Origin: an uncultured Oscillospiraceae bacterium
Lineage (GTDB): Bacteria; Bacillota; Clostridia; Oscillospirales; Oscillospiraceae
Reading direction: 5' to 3'
Assembly (NCBI GenBank): GCA_949841355.1
Contig: CATKZP010000009.1
Coordinates: 1 to 64,000 of the forward strand
DNA: 64,000 nt
Position numbers and translations under genes: made by a program
Part shown: positions 35,194-42,343 of the stretch, piece by piece
How positions within the stretch are numbered: position 1 is the first letter of the stretch
Layout of the letters: the number at the start of each line of letters is the position of its first letter
Notes under the pieces: generated by a model
The model's database searches: none
Told to the model about the DNA's origin: nothing
What the model saw: only the letters and a program-made list of their open reading frames with translations

Positions 35194-36261
35194 ATGCTGG
35201 ATATCAAAATCACCCCCGCCCAGACCCTCAAGCCCCAGCCCGACCCGGACAAGCTGGTGTTCGGCAAAACCTTCACCGACCACATGTTCCTGATGAACTA
35301 CGACGCGGGCCAGGGCTGGCACGACCCCCGGGTGGCGCCCTACGGCCCCCTGCCCTTCGAGCTGTCCTGCATGGTGTTCCACTACGCCCAGGAGATTTTC
35401 GAGGGCATGAAGGCCTACCGCACTCCCGGCGGGCAGGTCCAGCTCTTCCGGCCCTATGAGAACGCCCGGCGGCTGAACTCCTCCTGCCGCCGCCTGTGCA
35501 TTCCCGAAATCCCTGAGGACGACTTCGTTCAGGCCGTCAAGGCCGTGGTGGGGGCCGACCGGACCTGGGTGCCCCACAAGGTGGGCGCGTCCCTCTACAT
35601 CCGCCCCTTCATCATCGCCACCGACAACGGCCTGGGGGTCCACGCCTCCCGCAGCTATCTGTTCGCCGTCATCTGCTGCCCCGTGGGGGCCTACTACCCT
35701 GAGGGCATCAACCCGGTGAAGATCTACGTGGAGGACGAGGATGTGCGGGCCGTCAAGGGCGGCACCGGCTTCACCAAGTGCGGCGGCAATTACGCCGCGT
35801 CCATCCGCGCCGGCGAGCGTGCGGAGGAGCAGGGCTTCTCCCAGGTGCTGTGGCTGGACGGCGTCCACCGTAAATATATTGAAGAAGTAGGCTCCATGAA
35901 CGTGATGTTCAAGATCAATGGCGCCGTCGTCACCCCGGAGCTCACCGGGTCGGTGCTGCCCGGCATCACCCGCAAGAGCTGTTTGGAGCTCATCCGCAGC
36001 TGGGGCATCCCGGTGGAGGAGCGGCTCATCTCCGCCCAGGAGCTGTTCGACGCGGCCCGGGCGGGCACGCTGGAGGAGGCCTGGGGCACCGGCACTGCGG
36101 CGGTGGTGTCCCCCATCGGCCTGCTGGCGTGGGAGGACCGGAAGGAGACCGTCAGCGGCGGGAACATCGGCCCGCTGACCCAGCGGCTGTACGACACCCT
36201 CACCGGCATCCAGTGGGGGACCGTGGAGGATACGCACGACTGGATTGTGCCCGTGGAATAA
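35194..36261 (+). CDS. ilvE: Branched-chain amino acid aminotransferase
   Basis: This 355-residue PLP enzyme interconverts branched-chain amino acids and their 2-keto acids. It is a class IV aminotransferase of the longer BCAT-II type. The PLP lysine is in GGTGFTKCGGNYAAS. Other signatures are the N-terminal FGKTFTDHMFLMNYDAGQGWHDPRV, and EEAWGTGTAAVVSPIG near the C-terminus. AAAGGAG precedes the ATG. It is monocistronic, with its own promoter and a terminator close behind. Confidence 0.96.
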   Translation: MLDIKITPAQTLKPQPDPDKLVFGKTFTDHMFLMNYDAGQGWHDPRVAPYGPLPFELSCMVFHYAQEIFEGMKAYRTPGGQVQLFRPYENARRLNSSCRRLCIPEIPEDDFVQAVKAVVGADRTWVPHKVGASLYIRPFIIATDNGLGVHASRSYLFAVICCPVGAYYPEGINPVKIYVEDEDVRAVKGGTGFTKCGGNYAASIRAGERAEEQGFSQVLWLDGVHRKYIEEVGSMNVMFKINGAVVTPELTGSVLPGITRKSCLELIRSWGIPVEERLISAQELFDAARAGTLEEAWGTGTAAVVSPIGLLAWEDRKETVSGGNIGPLTQRLYDTLTGIQWGTVEDTHDWIVPVE

Positions 36262-36326
36262 GCAGGCGAGAGCAAAAGCCCCGGGCGGCAATGGGACATC
36301 GACGCAAGAGCACATTGTAAGCGAAG

Positions 36327-36357
36327 GCCGGCACAGCGTTAAGCTGTGCCGGCTTTT
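36327..36357 (+). terminator. ilvE terminator
   Basis: GCCGGCACAGC (36327-36337) and GCTGTGCCGGC (36343-36353) form a perfect 11-bp stem followed by TTTT. Confidence 0.9.
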
Positions 36358-36444
36358 GCATTATTTTGTCTTGGGATGACGGCATGTAATGGTGGGCTTT
36401 TAAGCGGCCCCGCCGCTGAGACAGGCCGCGCAAAGAAACAGGGG

Positions 36445-36496
36445 TTGACAGATGCGGTCTATTGTGGTAGCCTAAAGGAGTCTAGAATAATAGACC
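36445..36496 (+). promoter_or_regulatory. Promoter region and inverted repeat before the RCC1-like/SLH gene
   Basis: TTGACA (36445-36450) is a consensus -35; the matching -10 is weak (TAGCCT at 36468-36473). GGTCTATT (36456-36463) and AATAGACC (36489-36496) form an 8-bp inverted repeat around it, possibly an operator or leader stem. Nothing else was seen between 36358 and 36554. Confidence 0.45.
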
Positions 36497-36554
36497 TCGG
36501 CTGCGGCAGTGAACGCTCTGGGCCGGGGGCTGAGACAGAAAGGAAGGATTGAAC

Positions 36555-38210
36555 ATGAGGACAAAACGATATACAGCGGCAATGCTGGCGCTGCTGCTGA
36601 GCGCGCTGCTGTTCCAGGGGGCGCTGGCCGCCCCGGCGGCGGAGCTGAAGCTGCGCGTCCGGGAGCAGCCGGTGGCGGCGGGCTGCAGCGACTTCTACGC
36701 CATCCGGGCGGACGGTATGCTGATCGCCTGGGGGGCCCCGGAGTTCGGCGGGGACGGCAAGGACCCGTCCTTTGAGCAGGCCCGGGAGCTGCTGCCCAAC
36801 GCTGCGGCGGTATACACCAGCGGGCGGGGGGCCACCTTCGCCGTGGACAAGGAGGGCGGCTTGTACGGCATCAACACCGGCACAGTCCGATTTCTGCCTA
36901 TGCTCCAGGGAGAGAGCGATCCGGACGATCCCATGAAGCCGGTGAAGATTATGGACGGGGTGTCCATGGTGTCCACCACCCAGTTCCACACCCTGGTGCT
37001 GCGGCAGGACGGCGAGCTGTGGACGCAGGGTTCGGGCGTGCACGGCGCGCCCTGGCTGTACGAAGAAAATGTGCAGAAGGGGAAGCATAATCCATACCTG
37101 GGTGATTACTACGTCAAAGTGATGGATCACGTGACCTGGGCGCAGGCTGCCGGCCGCGGCGGCCTGGCTGTCACTGCGGACAATGAGCTGTGGGGCTGGG
37201 GACTGGACGCCAGCGGCCGGGACAATAAGCCCCAGAAGCTGGCGGACAACGTGCTGGAGGCGTCCTGGAACGTGCTGATCCGGGACGGTGGCTGGCAAGG
37301 CATGGTGGAGATGACCGAGGGCTGGCGCTGGATGTACGATGCCGGTGAGTTCCAGATGAGCCGCGTCCCCGAGCTGGACGGCGCGGACCGGGTGAGCTCC
37401 GGCGCGGTCATCACCCGGGGCGGCGGACTGTACCTCCTTGACGCCATGGACGGCGAATACAAGCAGGTGATGGACGGGGTGGACTTCGCCGACCGCGGGG
37501 AGCGGACCACCCTGGTCATCCGTTACGGCGGCGTGCTGTGGAGCCTCACCCAGCAGGAGGACGGTTCCCTCAAGGAGGAGCGGCTGGGCACGGGCTTTTA
37601 CGGCGGCACACCGGGGGACAGGCACGGGCTGGACAACTTCAAAACCGTCAACCGCTACCAGGCGGGCCAGTTCACCGACGTGAAGGCGTCCGACTGGTTC
37701 GCGGACAACGTGAAGAGCGCCTATGAGCTGGGGCTGATGAAGGGGAACTCCCCCGCCACCTTCGCCCCCAACGCCACCATCACCGTGGCGGAGGCGGTCA
37801 CGGTGGCCGCCCGGGTGCGGGACATCTACTGGGGGGACGGGACCAGCTTTACCGCCAAGGCTGGAGCGGCGTGGTACCAGCCCTATGTGGACTACGCCAT
37901 CGCCAACGGGATGATGAACGAGGTCCTCACGGACTATGAGCGCCCGGCCACCCGGGCGGAGCTGGCCCGGTGGCTGGACTCCGCCCTGGCGGGAGAGGGG
38001 ACGGAGCCGGCGACCCAGACGGTGCGATTCACCGATGTGACCGATGCCCACCCGGACTACGCCTGCATCATGGATCTGGTGCGGGCGGGCATCATGGGCG
38101 GCAAGGGGGACGGGATCTTCGACCCCGACGCCCCGGTGCTGCGGTGCGAGGCGGCGGCCATGCTCAGCAGGGCCGCCCTGCCCTCCCTGCGGCTGGGCGC
38201 GGGGAGCTGA
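36555..38210 (+). CDS. Secreted RCC1-like propeller protein with SLH domains
   Basis: This 551-residue protein has a signal peptide (residues 1-25, ending ALA). Residues about 35-340 hold six or seven repeats with an RCC1-like pattern: DFYAIRADGMLIAWG, TFAVDKEGGLYGI, HTLVLRQDGELWTQG, GLAVTADNELWGWG, GAVITRGGGLYLL and TTLVIRYGGVLWSL. The C-terminal 190 residues are three SLH modules (FTDVKASDWFADNVKSAYELGLMKGNSPATFAPNATIT ...), which would anchor it to cell-wall polysaccharide. The ATG at 36555 lies 7 bases after AAGG; the TTG at 36549 is rejected. Ligand unknown. Confidence 0.82.
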   Translation: MRTKRYTAAMLALLLSALLFQGALAAPAAELKLRVREQPVAAGCSDFYAIRADGMLIAWGAPEFGGDGKDPSFEQARELLPNAAAVYTSGRGATFAVDKEGGLYGINTGTVRFLPMLQGESDPDDPMKPVKIMDGVSMVSTTQFHTLVLRQDGELWTQGSGVHGAPWLYEENVQKGKHNPYLGDYYVKVMDHVTWAQAAGRGGLAVTADNELWGWGLDASGRDNKPQKLADNVLEASWNVLIRDGGWQGMVEMTEGWRWMYDAGEFQMSRVPELDGADRVSSGAVITRGGGLYLLDAMDGEYKQVMDGVDFADRGERTTLVIRYGGVLWSLTQQEDGSLKEERLGTGFYGGTPGDRHGLDNFKTVNRYQAGQFTDVKASDWFADNVKSAYELGLMKGNSPATFAPNATITVAEAVTVAARVRDIYWGDGTSFTAKAGAAWYQPYVDYAIANGMMNEVLTDYERPATRAELARWLDSALAGEGTEPATQTVRFTDVTDAHPDYACIMDLVRAGIMGGKGDGIFDPDAPVLRCEAAAMLSRAALPSLRLGAGS

Positions 38211-38221
38211 GCGCACAGCCA

Positions 38222-38250
38222 TTGCGCTTTTTCACCGGGTGTGGTAAAAT
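38222..38250 (+). promoter_or_regulatory. Promoter of the ATP-grasp gene
   Basis: TTGCGC (38222-38227), 17 bases and TAAAAT (38245-38250). Confidence 0.5.
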
Positions 38251-38292
38251 AGCCGTACTTTGAATTGCGGCGAACGCGCCGGGGAGGCTTCC

Positions 38293-39321
38293 ATGAAGGC
38301 AAATTATCTCATCCAGCGGGTGCTGAATATGAACTACAGGGCTATGCTGGACAAAATCAGATCCATCCACCAAAAGACAGGCCGCTCCCGCTGGGCCATC
38401 TTCCAGGACATGCGGCAGTGCGCGGTGAAGTACGGCGCGGGCTATATGGACTACGACCTGTTCGAGATGTATAACCTCACCCCGGACCAGCGGGACACCT
38501 ACCTCACCCGGGGGCGGAACAACGAGATCGTGGTGAAGTATAACGACAAGGCCCACATGGCGGACTTTGGGGACAAGATCCGCTTCAACGCCCGGTTCCA
38601 GCCCTTCCTCCGCCGGGAGTGGGCGCCGGTGACGGGGGAAAACCGGGAGGAGGTGCTCTCCTTCCTGGGCCGCCACCCCCAGTTCATGGCCAAGCCGTCC
38701 CAGGGCAGCTGCGGCTGGGGCATCGAGAAGCTCAGCACGGCGGACTTCCCCTCGCTGGACGCGCTGTACGGGCATCTGGCGGAAAAGGCCCCGCTGCTGG
38801 AGCTGGAGGAGGTCATTACCCAGCACCCGGCGGTGGCGGCCATCTACCCGGGGTCCATCAACACCGTGCGCATGGTGACCATCCGAGGGAAGAGCGGCAG
38901 GGTTTATCTGGTCACCGCCATGTTCCGCATTGGTAACGGCAAGTTCGTGGATAATTTCAACAGCGGCGGCATGGTGGCCCCCATGGACCCGGACACGGGG
39001 ACGGTGATCGACCGGGCGCTGGACAAGCAGAAGAACCTGTACGAGAACCATCCGGCCACCGGGACGCCCATCAAGGGCTTTACCTTCCCCGACTGGGACA
39101 AGGCGGTGGAGCTGGTCACCCAGGCGGCCCAGGTGATCCCGGAGGTGGGCTATGTGGGCTGGGACGTGTGCTTCACCCCGGACGGCCCCTGCCTGGTGGA
39201 GGGAAATCAGTTCCCCGGCCACGACATCTATCAGCTCCCGGTGCACACACCGGACAAAATCGGCATCATGCCCCGGTTCCGGGCCATTGAGCAGGCGGAA
39301 AGCGAGAGCCCCGCGTCATAA
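38293..39321 (+). CDS. Sugar-transfer-associated ATP-grasp protein
   Basis: This 342-residue protein is an ATP-grasp enzyme of the alpha-L-glutamate-ligase-like/sugar-transfer-associated group. Supporting stretches are FMAKPSQGSCGWGIEKL (nucleotide-binding strand and loop), LELEEVITQHPAVAAIYPGSINTVRMVTI, GNGKFVDNFNSGGMVAPMD and VGWDVCFTPDGPCLVEGNQFPGHDIYQ (metal-binding Glu/Asn). Such proteins are usually encoded near capsule or cell-wall polysaccharide genes. Here the neighbours are SLH surface proteins, which bind such polymers, so a role in wall decoration is possible but unproven. The ATG at 38293 follows GGGGAGG. Confidence 0.78.
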   Translation: MKANYLIQRVLNMNYRAMLDKIRSIHQKTGRSRWAIFQDMRQCAVKYGAGYMDYDLFEMYNLTPDQRDTYLTRGRNNEIVVKYNDKAHMADFGDKIRFNARFQPFLRREWAPVTGENREEVLSFLGRHPQFMAKPSQGSCGWGIEKLSTADFPSLDALYGHLAEKAPLLELEEVITQHPAVAAIYPGSINTVRMVTIRGKSGRVYLVTAMFRIGNGKFVDNFNSGGMVAPMDPDTGTVIDRALDKQKNLYENHPATGTPIKGFTFPDWDKAVELVTQAAQVIPEVGYVGWDVCFTPDGPCLVEGNQFPGHDIYQLPVHTPDKIGIMPRFRAIEQAESESPAS

Positions 39322-39376
39322 GGTTGGTACTGATAAGGAAGCACCCAACCTACCCACAGCCGAACCCTAAAAATCG

Positions 39377-39413
39377 AAAAAACAGGAGGCCGGAACCCGG
39401 TCCCCTGTTTTTT
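39377..39413. terminator. Terminator after the ATP-grasp gene
   Basis: AAAAAACAGG (39377-39386) and CCTGTTTTTT (39404-39413) pair around an imperfect G+C-rich inner stem; it can work in both directions. Confidence 0.7.
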
Positions 39414-39640
39414 CATGCCTTTTAATGGCCTCCCTGGCCCCCAAATCCCATGCCCCGCAGGGCATACGAGCGACGGCAATTCCCACGGGGCCACGCTCCA
39501 GGGCCCGACAGTCCATCGGCGGGGAATTGCCATGGAGCGGAACCAACCTTTGGCCCCGCCTTGCACCCAGGCCACGACAATCACCCGCCTGTCCTTTCGT
39601 GGCGGGCCACTCAGGGGCCGACAGGCAACAACGCCACTTT
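39414..39640. repeat. Non-coding G+C-rich stretch with inverted repeat
   Basis: No credible gene lies here: open frames overlap on both strands, lack ribosome sites and resemble nothing. A perfect 10-bp inverted repeat GGCAATTCCC (39475-39484) / GGGAATTGCC (39522-39531) spans a 37-base loop. The word GGGGCCGACAGG at 39614-39625 recurs at 41223-41234 with a similar left flank, so it brackets the SLH gene between them. It looks like repeat or mobile-element debris. Confidence 0.5.
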
Positions 39641-39652
39641 AATTACAAATAA

Positions 39653-39686
39653 CTCCCCGCCGCTCCTGGGTAGGAACAGCGGGGAG
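39653..39686 (-). terminator. Terminator of the second SLH gene
   Basis: On the minus strand CTCCCCGCTGTTCCT, loop ACCC, AGGAGCGGCGGGGAG forms a 15-bp stem with two G-U pairs, followed by TTATTTG, right after the stop of the gene ending at 39701. Confidence 0.8.
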
Positions 39687-39700
39687 TTTGTGCGGTGGTT

Positions 39701-40852
39701 TTAGTTGTTGTAGGCCCGGTAGAGGAATGTCACGATTTCGCCTCGGCTGCACACCTTATCGGGGGAGAAAGCGGTATCGCTGGTGCCGTTGGTCACACCC
39801 TTTTCAACCGCCCAATCCACCGCATAGCCATAGGGGGCATCGGTGGGCACATCGGTAAAGCTGCTGGCCTGTGCGTCAGGTTTGTCAAAGGCTTGCCAAA
39901 TGTAGCTGACGGCGGTTGCGCGGGTGCAGGGCGTGCTGCCGTCAAAACTATCATCAATCATGCCTTTCTCCCGCGCCCACTGAACCGCCAGTTCCATATC
40001 TTCAGACGAGGATTTAACCTGTTCCTCACGGGCCGCGCGATAGAGGAACGTCAAAATTTGAGCCTGGGTGCAGTTCTGCTCGGGAGAGAATTTGTCCTCC
40101 GCAGTGCCGTTGGTAATGTCACTCATCAGAGCCCAGGCCACGGGGTCACTAACCCACGTTCCGGTATCAACATCGGTAAACACATCGGAAACCAGGAGGG
40201 GGGTGCCAGAAAGCCGATACAGCCAGAAACTGTTTCCCACTATGACTTGAAGCAAATCCCCCTCGTCCAGCAGCTCATACAGACGCTCGGAGTTGAGAAC
40301 AACATCCCCGTCCCCGTTGACCTGGAAACCAGCGTCTGCGGGGGTAATGTTCCCCGCCACAAGAGTTTTTCCGTCCTTCGGGTCATCATATTCAAACTCC
40401 ATCGGGTCATCAGTGTTCAGAGGCAAAAGGGAAATATCCTTCCCGGATTCCTGGACAAACAGTCGAGCGAAAAGATACGCGCCTCCGGGCAAATCCTTAA
40501 ATTGCCCCTCCTCAAAGGGGCCGTCTTCCAGATTTGCGGCAGTGAAAGCACAAAGCCTAATCTCGTCTGCGGATTTAACGCCACTTACAACAATGTCTAC
40601 CCCTTTGGGAGCAAGTTTCACATAACCGCTATCCCCACAGTCCTGAAAGGTTCCATAGGTGATATGGGTGTTGTTGCTGCCAGACCGCGCAAAGCCAACG
40701 AGCTTTATAGCCATTCTCTGCGATAGAAAAATGGTGCCGGAATTTTTCGGCGCTTTGGACGTGAGGTGTGCGCCCCCATCCGCCGCGAACGCCGGGACAG
40801 CCAGCCCCAGGCACAGGGCCAGCGCGAGGAAAAATGTCGAGATTTTTTTCAT
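39701..40852 (-). CDS. Secreted protein with SLH domains
   Basis: This 383-residue protein has a signal peptide (KKISTFFLALALCLGLAVPAFA) and about 190 residues of unrecognised beta-type sequence. Three C-terminal SLH modules follow (FTDVDTGTWVSDPVAWALMSDITNGTAEDKFSPEQNCTQAQILTFLYRA, then two more), so it should be exported and wall-attached. The ATG at 40852 follows AAGGAGA; the upstream in-frame extension is rejected. Its DNA is less G+C-rich than the neighbours and the gene is bracketed by copies of GGGGCCGACAGG, hints of transfer. Confidence 0.82.
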   Translation of the reverse strand: MKKISTFFLALALCLGLAVPAFAADGGAHLTSKAPKNSGTIFLSQRMAIKLVGFARSGSNNTHITYGTFQDCGDSGYVKLAPKGVDIVVSGVKSADEIRLCAFTAANLEDGPFEEGQFKDLPGGAYLFARLFVQESGKDISLLPLNTDDPMEFEYDDPKDGKTLVAGNITPADAGFQVNGDGDVVLNSERLYELLDEGDLLQVIVGNSFWLYRLSGTPLLVSDVFTDVDTGTWVSDPVAWALMSDITNGTAEDKFSPEQNCTQAQILTFLYRAAREEQVKSSSEDMELAVQWAREKGMIDDSFDGSTPCTRATAVSYIWQAFDKPDAQASSFTDVPTDAPYGYAVDWAVEKGVTNGTSDTAFSPDKVCSRGEIVTFLYRAYNN

Positions 40853-40892
40853 GTCCGTTTCTCTCCTTATAAAATGTTGTCCAACAGGCGGC

Positions 40893-40918
40893 GGCGGGGG
40901 ACGGCTCCCCCGCCTTTT
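40893..40918 (+). terminator. G+C-rich hairpin in the leader of the SLH gene
   Basis: GGCGGGGG (40893-40900), loop ACGGCT and CCCCCGCC (40907-40914) followed by TTTT on the plus strand. It lies upstream of a minus-strand gene, so it may stop antisense transcription or fold in the leader. Confidence 0.5.
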
Positions 40919-41017
40919 GCCCCTGCTGGAAACATAAAAGCGGCGTCGAGTTTCAAAAAACCCAACACCGCCTTGATATAGATCAATGCGAACACAGCGC
41001 ACTACACCCATTCCCCC

Positions 41018-41046
41018 TTGAAAAACAGATGGAAAATGGATATAAT
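41018..41046 (+). promoter_or_regulatory. Orphan rightward promoter
   Basis: TTGAAA (41018-41023), 17 bases and a perfect TATAAT (41041-41046). No credible gene follows before the long hairpin at 41241-41292. The transcript of about 240 bases would be a small RNA or a replicon relic. Confidence 0.65.
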
Positions 41047-41052
41047 GAGCCT

Positions 41053-41240
41053 GTGGTACAACGTTAAGTTGCTGTGTTGAGTGGGGCTATCACTCGCGCA
41101 GGGCCGTGGGGTGTTGGAAGCGCCCCTCGGCCTGCCGCATTTATGCTTCCACCATGATTTTAGCCTATGCGCGGGGAAAATGCAAGCCCCATTTAGAGGT
41201 TTTCGGAGAAAATGGCCCACTTGGGGCCGACAGGTGAAAT
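41053..41240 (+). ncRNA. Candidate small non-coding transcript
   Basis: This is the stretch between the orphan promoter and the 23-bp hairpin. The only plus-strand open frame (from about 41081) lacks a ribosome site and runs through the hairpin, so it is not accepted. No known RNA family was recognised. The call rests solely on the promoter-terminator pair. Confidence 0.35.
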
Positions 41241-41292
41241 ACATAAAGAGAAGGAGCGTCAGCTTGTGGGCTGGCGCTCCTTCTCTTTATGT
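41241..41292. terminator. 23-bp hairpin, bidirectional terminator or mobile hairpin
   Basis: ACATAAAGAGAAGGAGCG and CGCTCCTTCTCTTTATGT are arms of a 23-bp stem (one G-U pair, loop of about 6). The pairing extends outward past a small bulge (TGAAA / TTTCA). It is much longer than the other terminators here. Confidence 0.6.
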
Positions 41293-41385
41293 TTCATCCA
41301 CTGTTAGAAGCGTTTCCGAATGGCCGCAATATCGGCCCCATTGTGGAGGCGCTAAAGACGTTCAACGGTTGACCTGCCGGCCCAT

Positions 41386-41467
41386 CCCGCCGCCCGCAGG
41401 GCGAAGCCCAGCGGGCGGCGGGGGTTGCCTGGATAGTATTACCCAGGCAACCTCTGTACCGTGTACC
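41386..41467 (+). other. CRESS-type rolling-circle replication origin (stem-loop with TAGTATTAC)
   Basis: GGTTGCCTGG (41423-41432) and CCAGGCAACC (41443-41452) form a perfect 10-bp stem whose loop is A plus TAGTATTAC (41434-41442). TAGTATTAC fits the NANTATTAC nonanucleotide of circoviruses and related CRESS-DNA replicons, which Rep nicks before the final AC. Two bases after the stem come tandem hexamers TGTACC-G-TGTACC (41455-41467), placed like Rep-binding iterons. A second perfect 12-bp hairpin (CCCGCCGCCCGC at 41386-41397, GCGGGCGGCGGG at 41411-41422) abuts it on the left. A Rep gene remnant starts 24 bases after the iterons, the arrangement seen in circovirus-like genomes and bacterial pCRESS plasmids. 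Confidence 0.75.
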
Positions 41468-41490
41468 ATCCAGGAAAAGGAAGCTGAAAT

Positions 41491-41726
41491 ATGGGAAAAG
41501 ACACGCGATATCAAAAATATCAATTAACCATCAATAATCCCGGTGAAACCTGGACACATGAGAAAAGCAAAACAGCCCTTAGGCATTGAACCTAAAATAT
41601 TACTGTATCGCTGACAAAGCAGGCCAGCAAGAACAGACACCCCATAACTTCATCGGTATTCTTCCCGCGCCCCAGACAAAGGAAGAAGCGGCGCAGCCTC
41701 TCGACTACGCCACTTCTTCAAGATGA
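41491..41726 (+). pseudogene. Remnant of a CRESS/rolling-circle Rep gene
   Basis: From the ATG at 41491 (AGGAAAAGGAAGCTG upstream) the frame reads MGKDTRYQKYQLTINNPGE and then stops after 32 codons. LTINNP matches rolling-circle motif I of CRESS Reps (FTLNNP in circoviruses). Near 41580 the frame shifts; the shifted frame continues ALNLKYYCIADKAGQQEQ and TPHNFIG, matching the next conserved block (YYCIADE.G...TPHxHxF), though the second His of motif II is lost. It stops at 41724-41726. Only about 75 of the roughly 300 expected residues remain; the tyrosine motif and helicase domain are gone. The DNA is A+T-richer than its surroundings. It cannot make an active Rep. Confidence 0.7.
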
Positions 41727-41739
41727 AAATACTTCCTAT

Positions 41740-41766
41740 GAGGCCCCCGCTTTAGGCGCGGGGCTC
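41740..41766 (-). terminator. Possible terminator after the chromate transporter pair
   Basis: GAGCCCCGC and GCGGGGGCCTC on the minus strand pair around GCCTAAA just past the stop at 41774. The T-run is displaced, so the call is weak. Confidence 0.4.
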
Positions 41767-41773
41767 TTCTGCG

Positions 41774-42343
41774 TCACATCTGGAATACGACTCCGGCCAC
41801 GGCGGCCAGGGCGATGAAGCAGATGGGGTGCAGCTTTTTCAGCGGCGTGAACTTCGCCAGCACGAAGATGGCGGCGGCCAGTATAATGGCGATCCAGTTG
41901 GGGTAGAGGGGAAAGGCGCTCTCCAGGCCCTGGGCGGGGCGGAGCAGGGCGATTTTCGCCACCTGCAAAAGCGCGGCGGTAATCAGGGCCACCGACGCCG
42001 CCCGCAGGCCGTAGAATACCGCGTCCACCGCCTTGGACTGGCGGAACTTCTGCAAAAACCCGGCGATGACCAGGATGATGACCACAGAGGGGAAGATGAG
42101 CCCCAGGGTGGCGATGACGCCCCCAGCCACTCCCGCCGTGTGGAAGCCCACATAAGTAGCCATATTCACCCCCATGGGGCCGGGGGTGGACTCGGAAATG
42201 GCGATCATGTTGGCGAGGTCGCTGGCGCCGAACCAGCCGGTGCGCTCCCCCAGGTCGGTGAGGAAGGGGATGGTGGCCAGGCCGCCCCCCACGGAGAACA
42301 GCCCCACCCGGCAGAACTCGAAAAACAATCTGACGAGGGTCAT
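41774..42343 (-). CDS. Chromate transporter-family half protein, second subunit
   Basis: This 189-residue membrane protein is one CHR domain: FFEFCRVGLFSVGGGLATIPFL, ISESTPGPMGVNMATYVGF and GVAGGVIATLGLIFPSVVIILVI. Short-chain CHR proteins occur as adjacent pairs that act together, unlike the fused ChrA. The ATG at 42343 overlaps the stop of the partner (ATGA). Chromate efflux is known for a few members; in gut Firmicutes the real substrate may be another anion. Confidence 0.9.
   Translation of the reverse strand: MTLVRLFFEFCRVGLFSVGGGLATIPFLTDLGERTGWFGASDLANMIAISESTPGPMGVNMATYVGFHTAGVAGGVIATLGLIFPSVVIILVIAGFLQKFRQSKAVDAVFYGLRAASVALITAALLQVAKIALLRPAQGLESAFPLYPNWIAIILAAAIFVLAKFTPLKKLHPICFIALAAVAGVVFQM

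Noticed and set aside
39415-39704. Three overlapping plus-strand frames and one minus-strand frame in the non-coding block
   Set aside because: All lie in the same G+C-rich DNA with no ribosome sites; frames without stops are expected by composition.
41289-41372. 27-codon ORF (MFHPLLEAFPNGRNIG...) between the long hairpin and the CRESS origin
   Set aside because: It looks protein-like and could be a relic of a plasmid gene, but the ATG lies inside the hairpin arm, no ribosome site is free and no family was recognised.
41081-41527. 148-codon frame running through the long hairpin and the replication origin
   Set aside because: No ribosome site, unlike any protein, and crosses clearly structural DNA.
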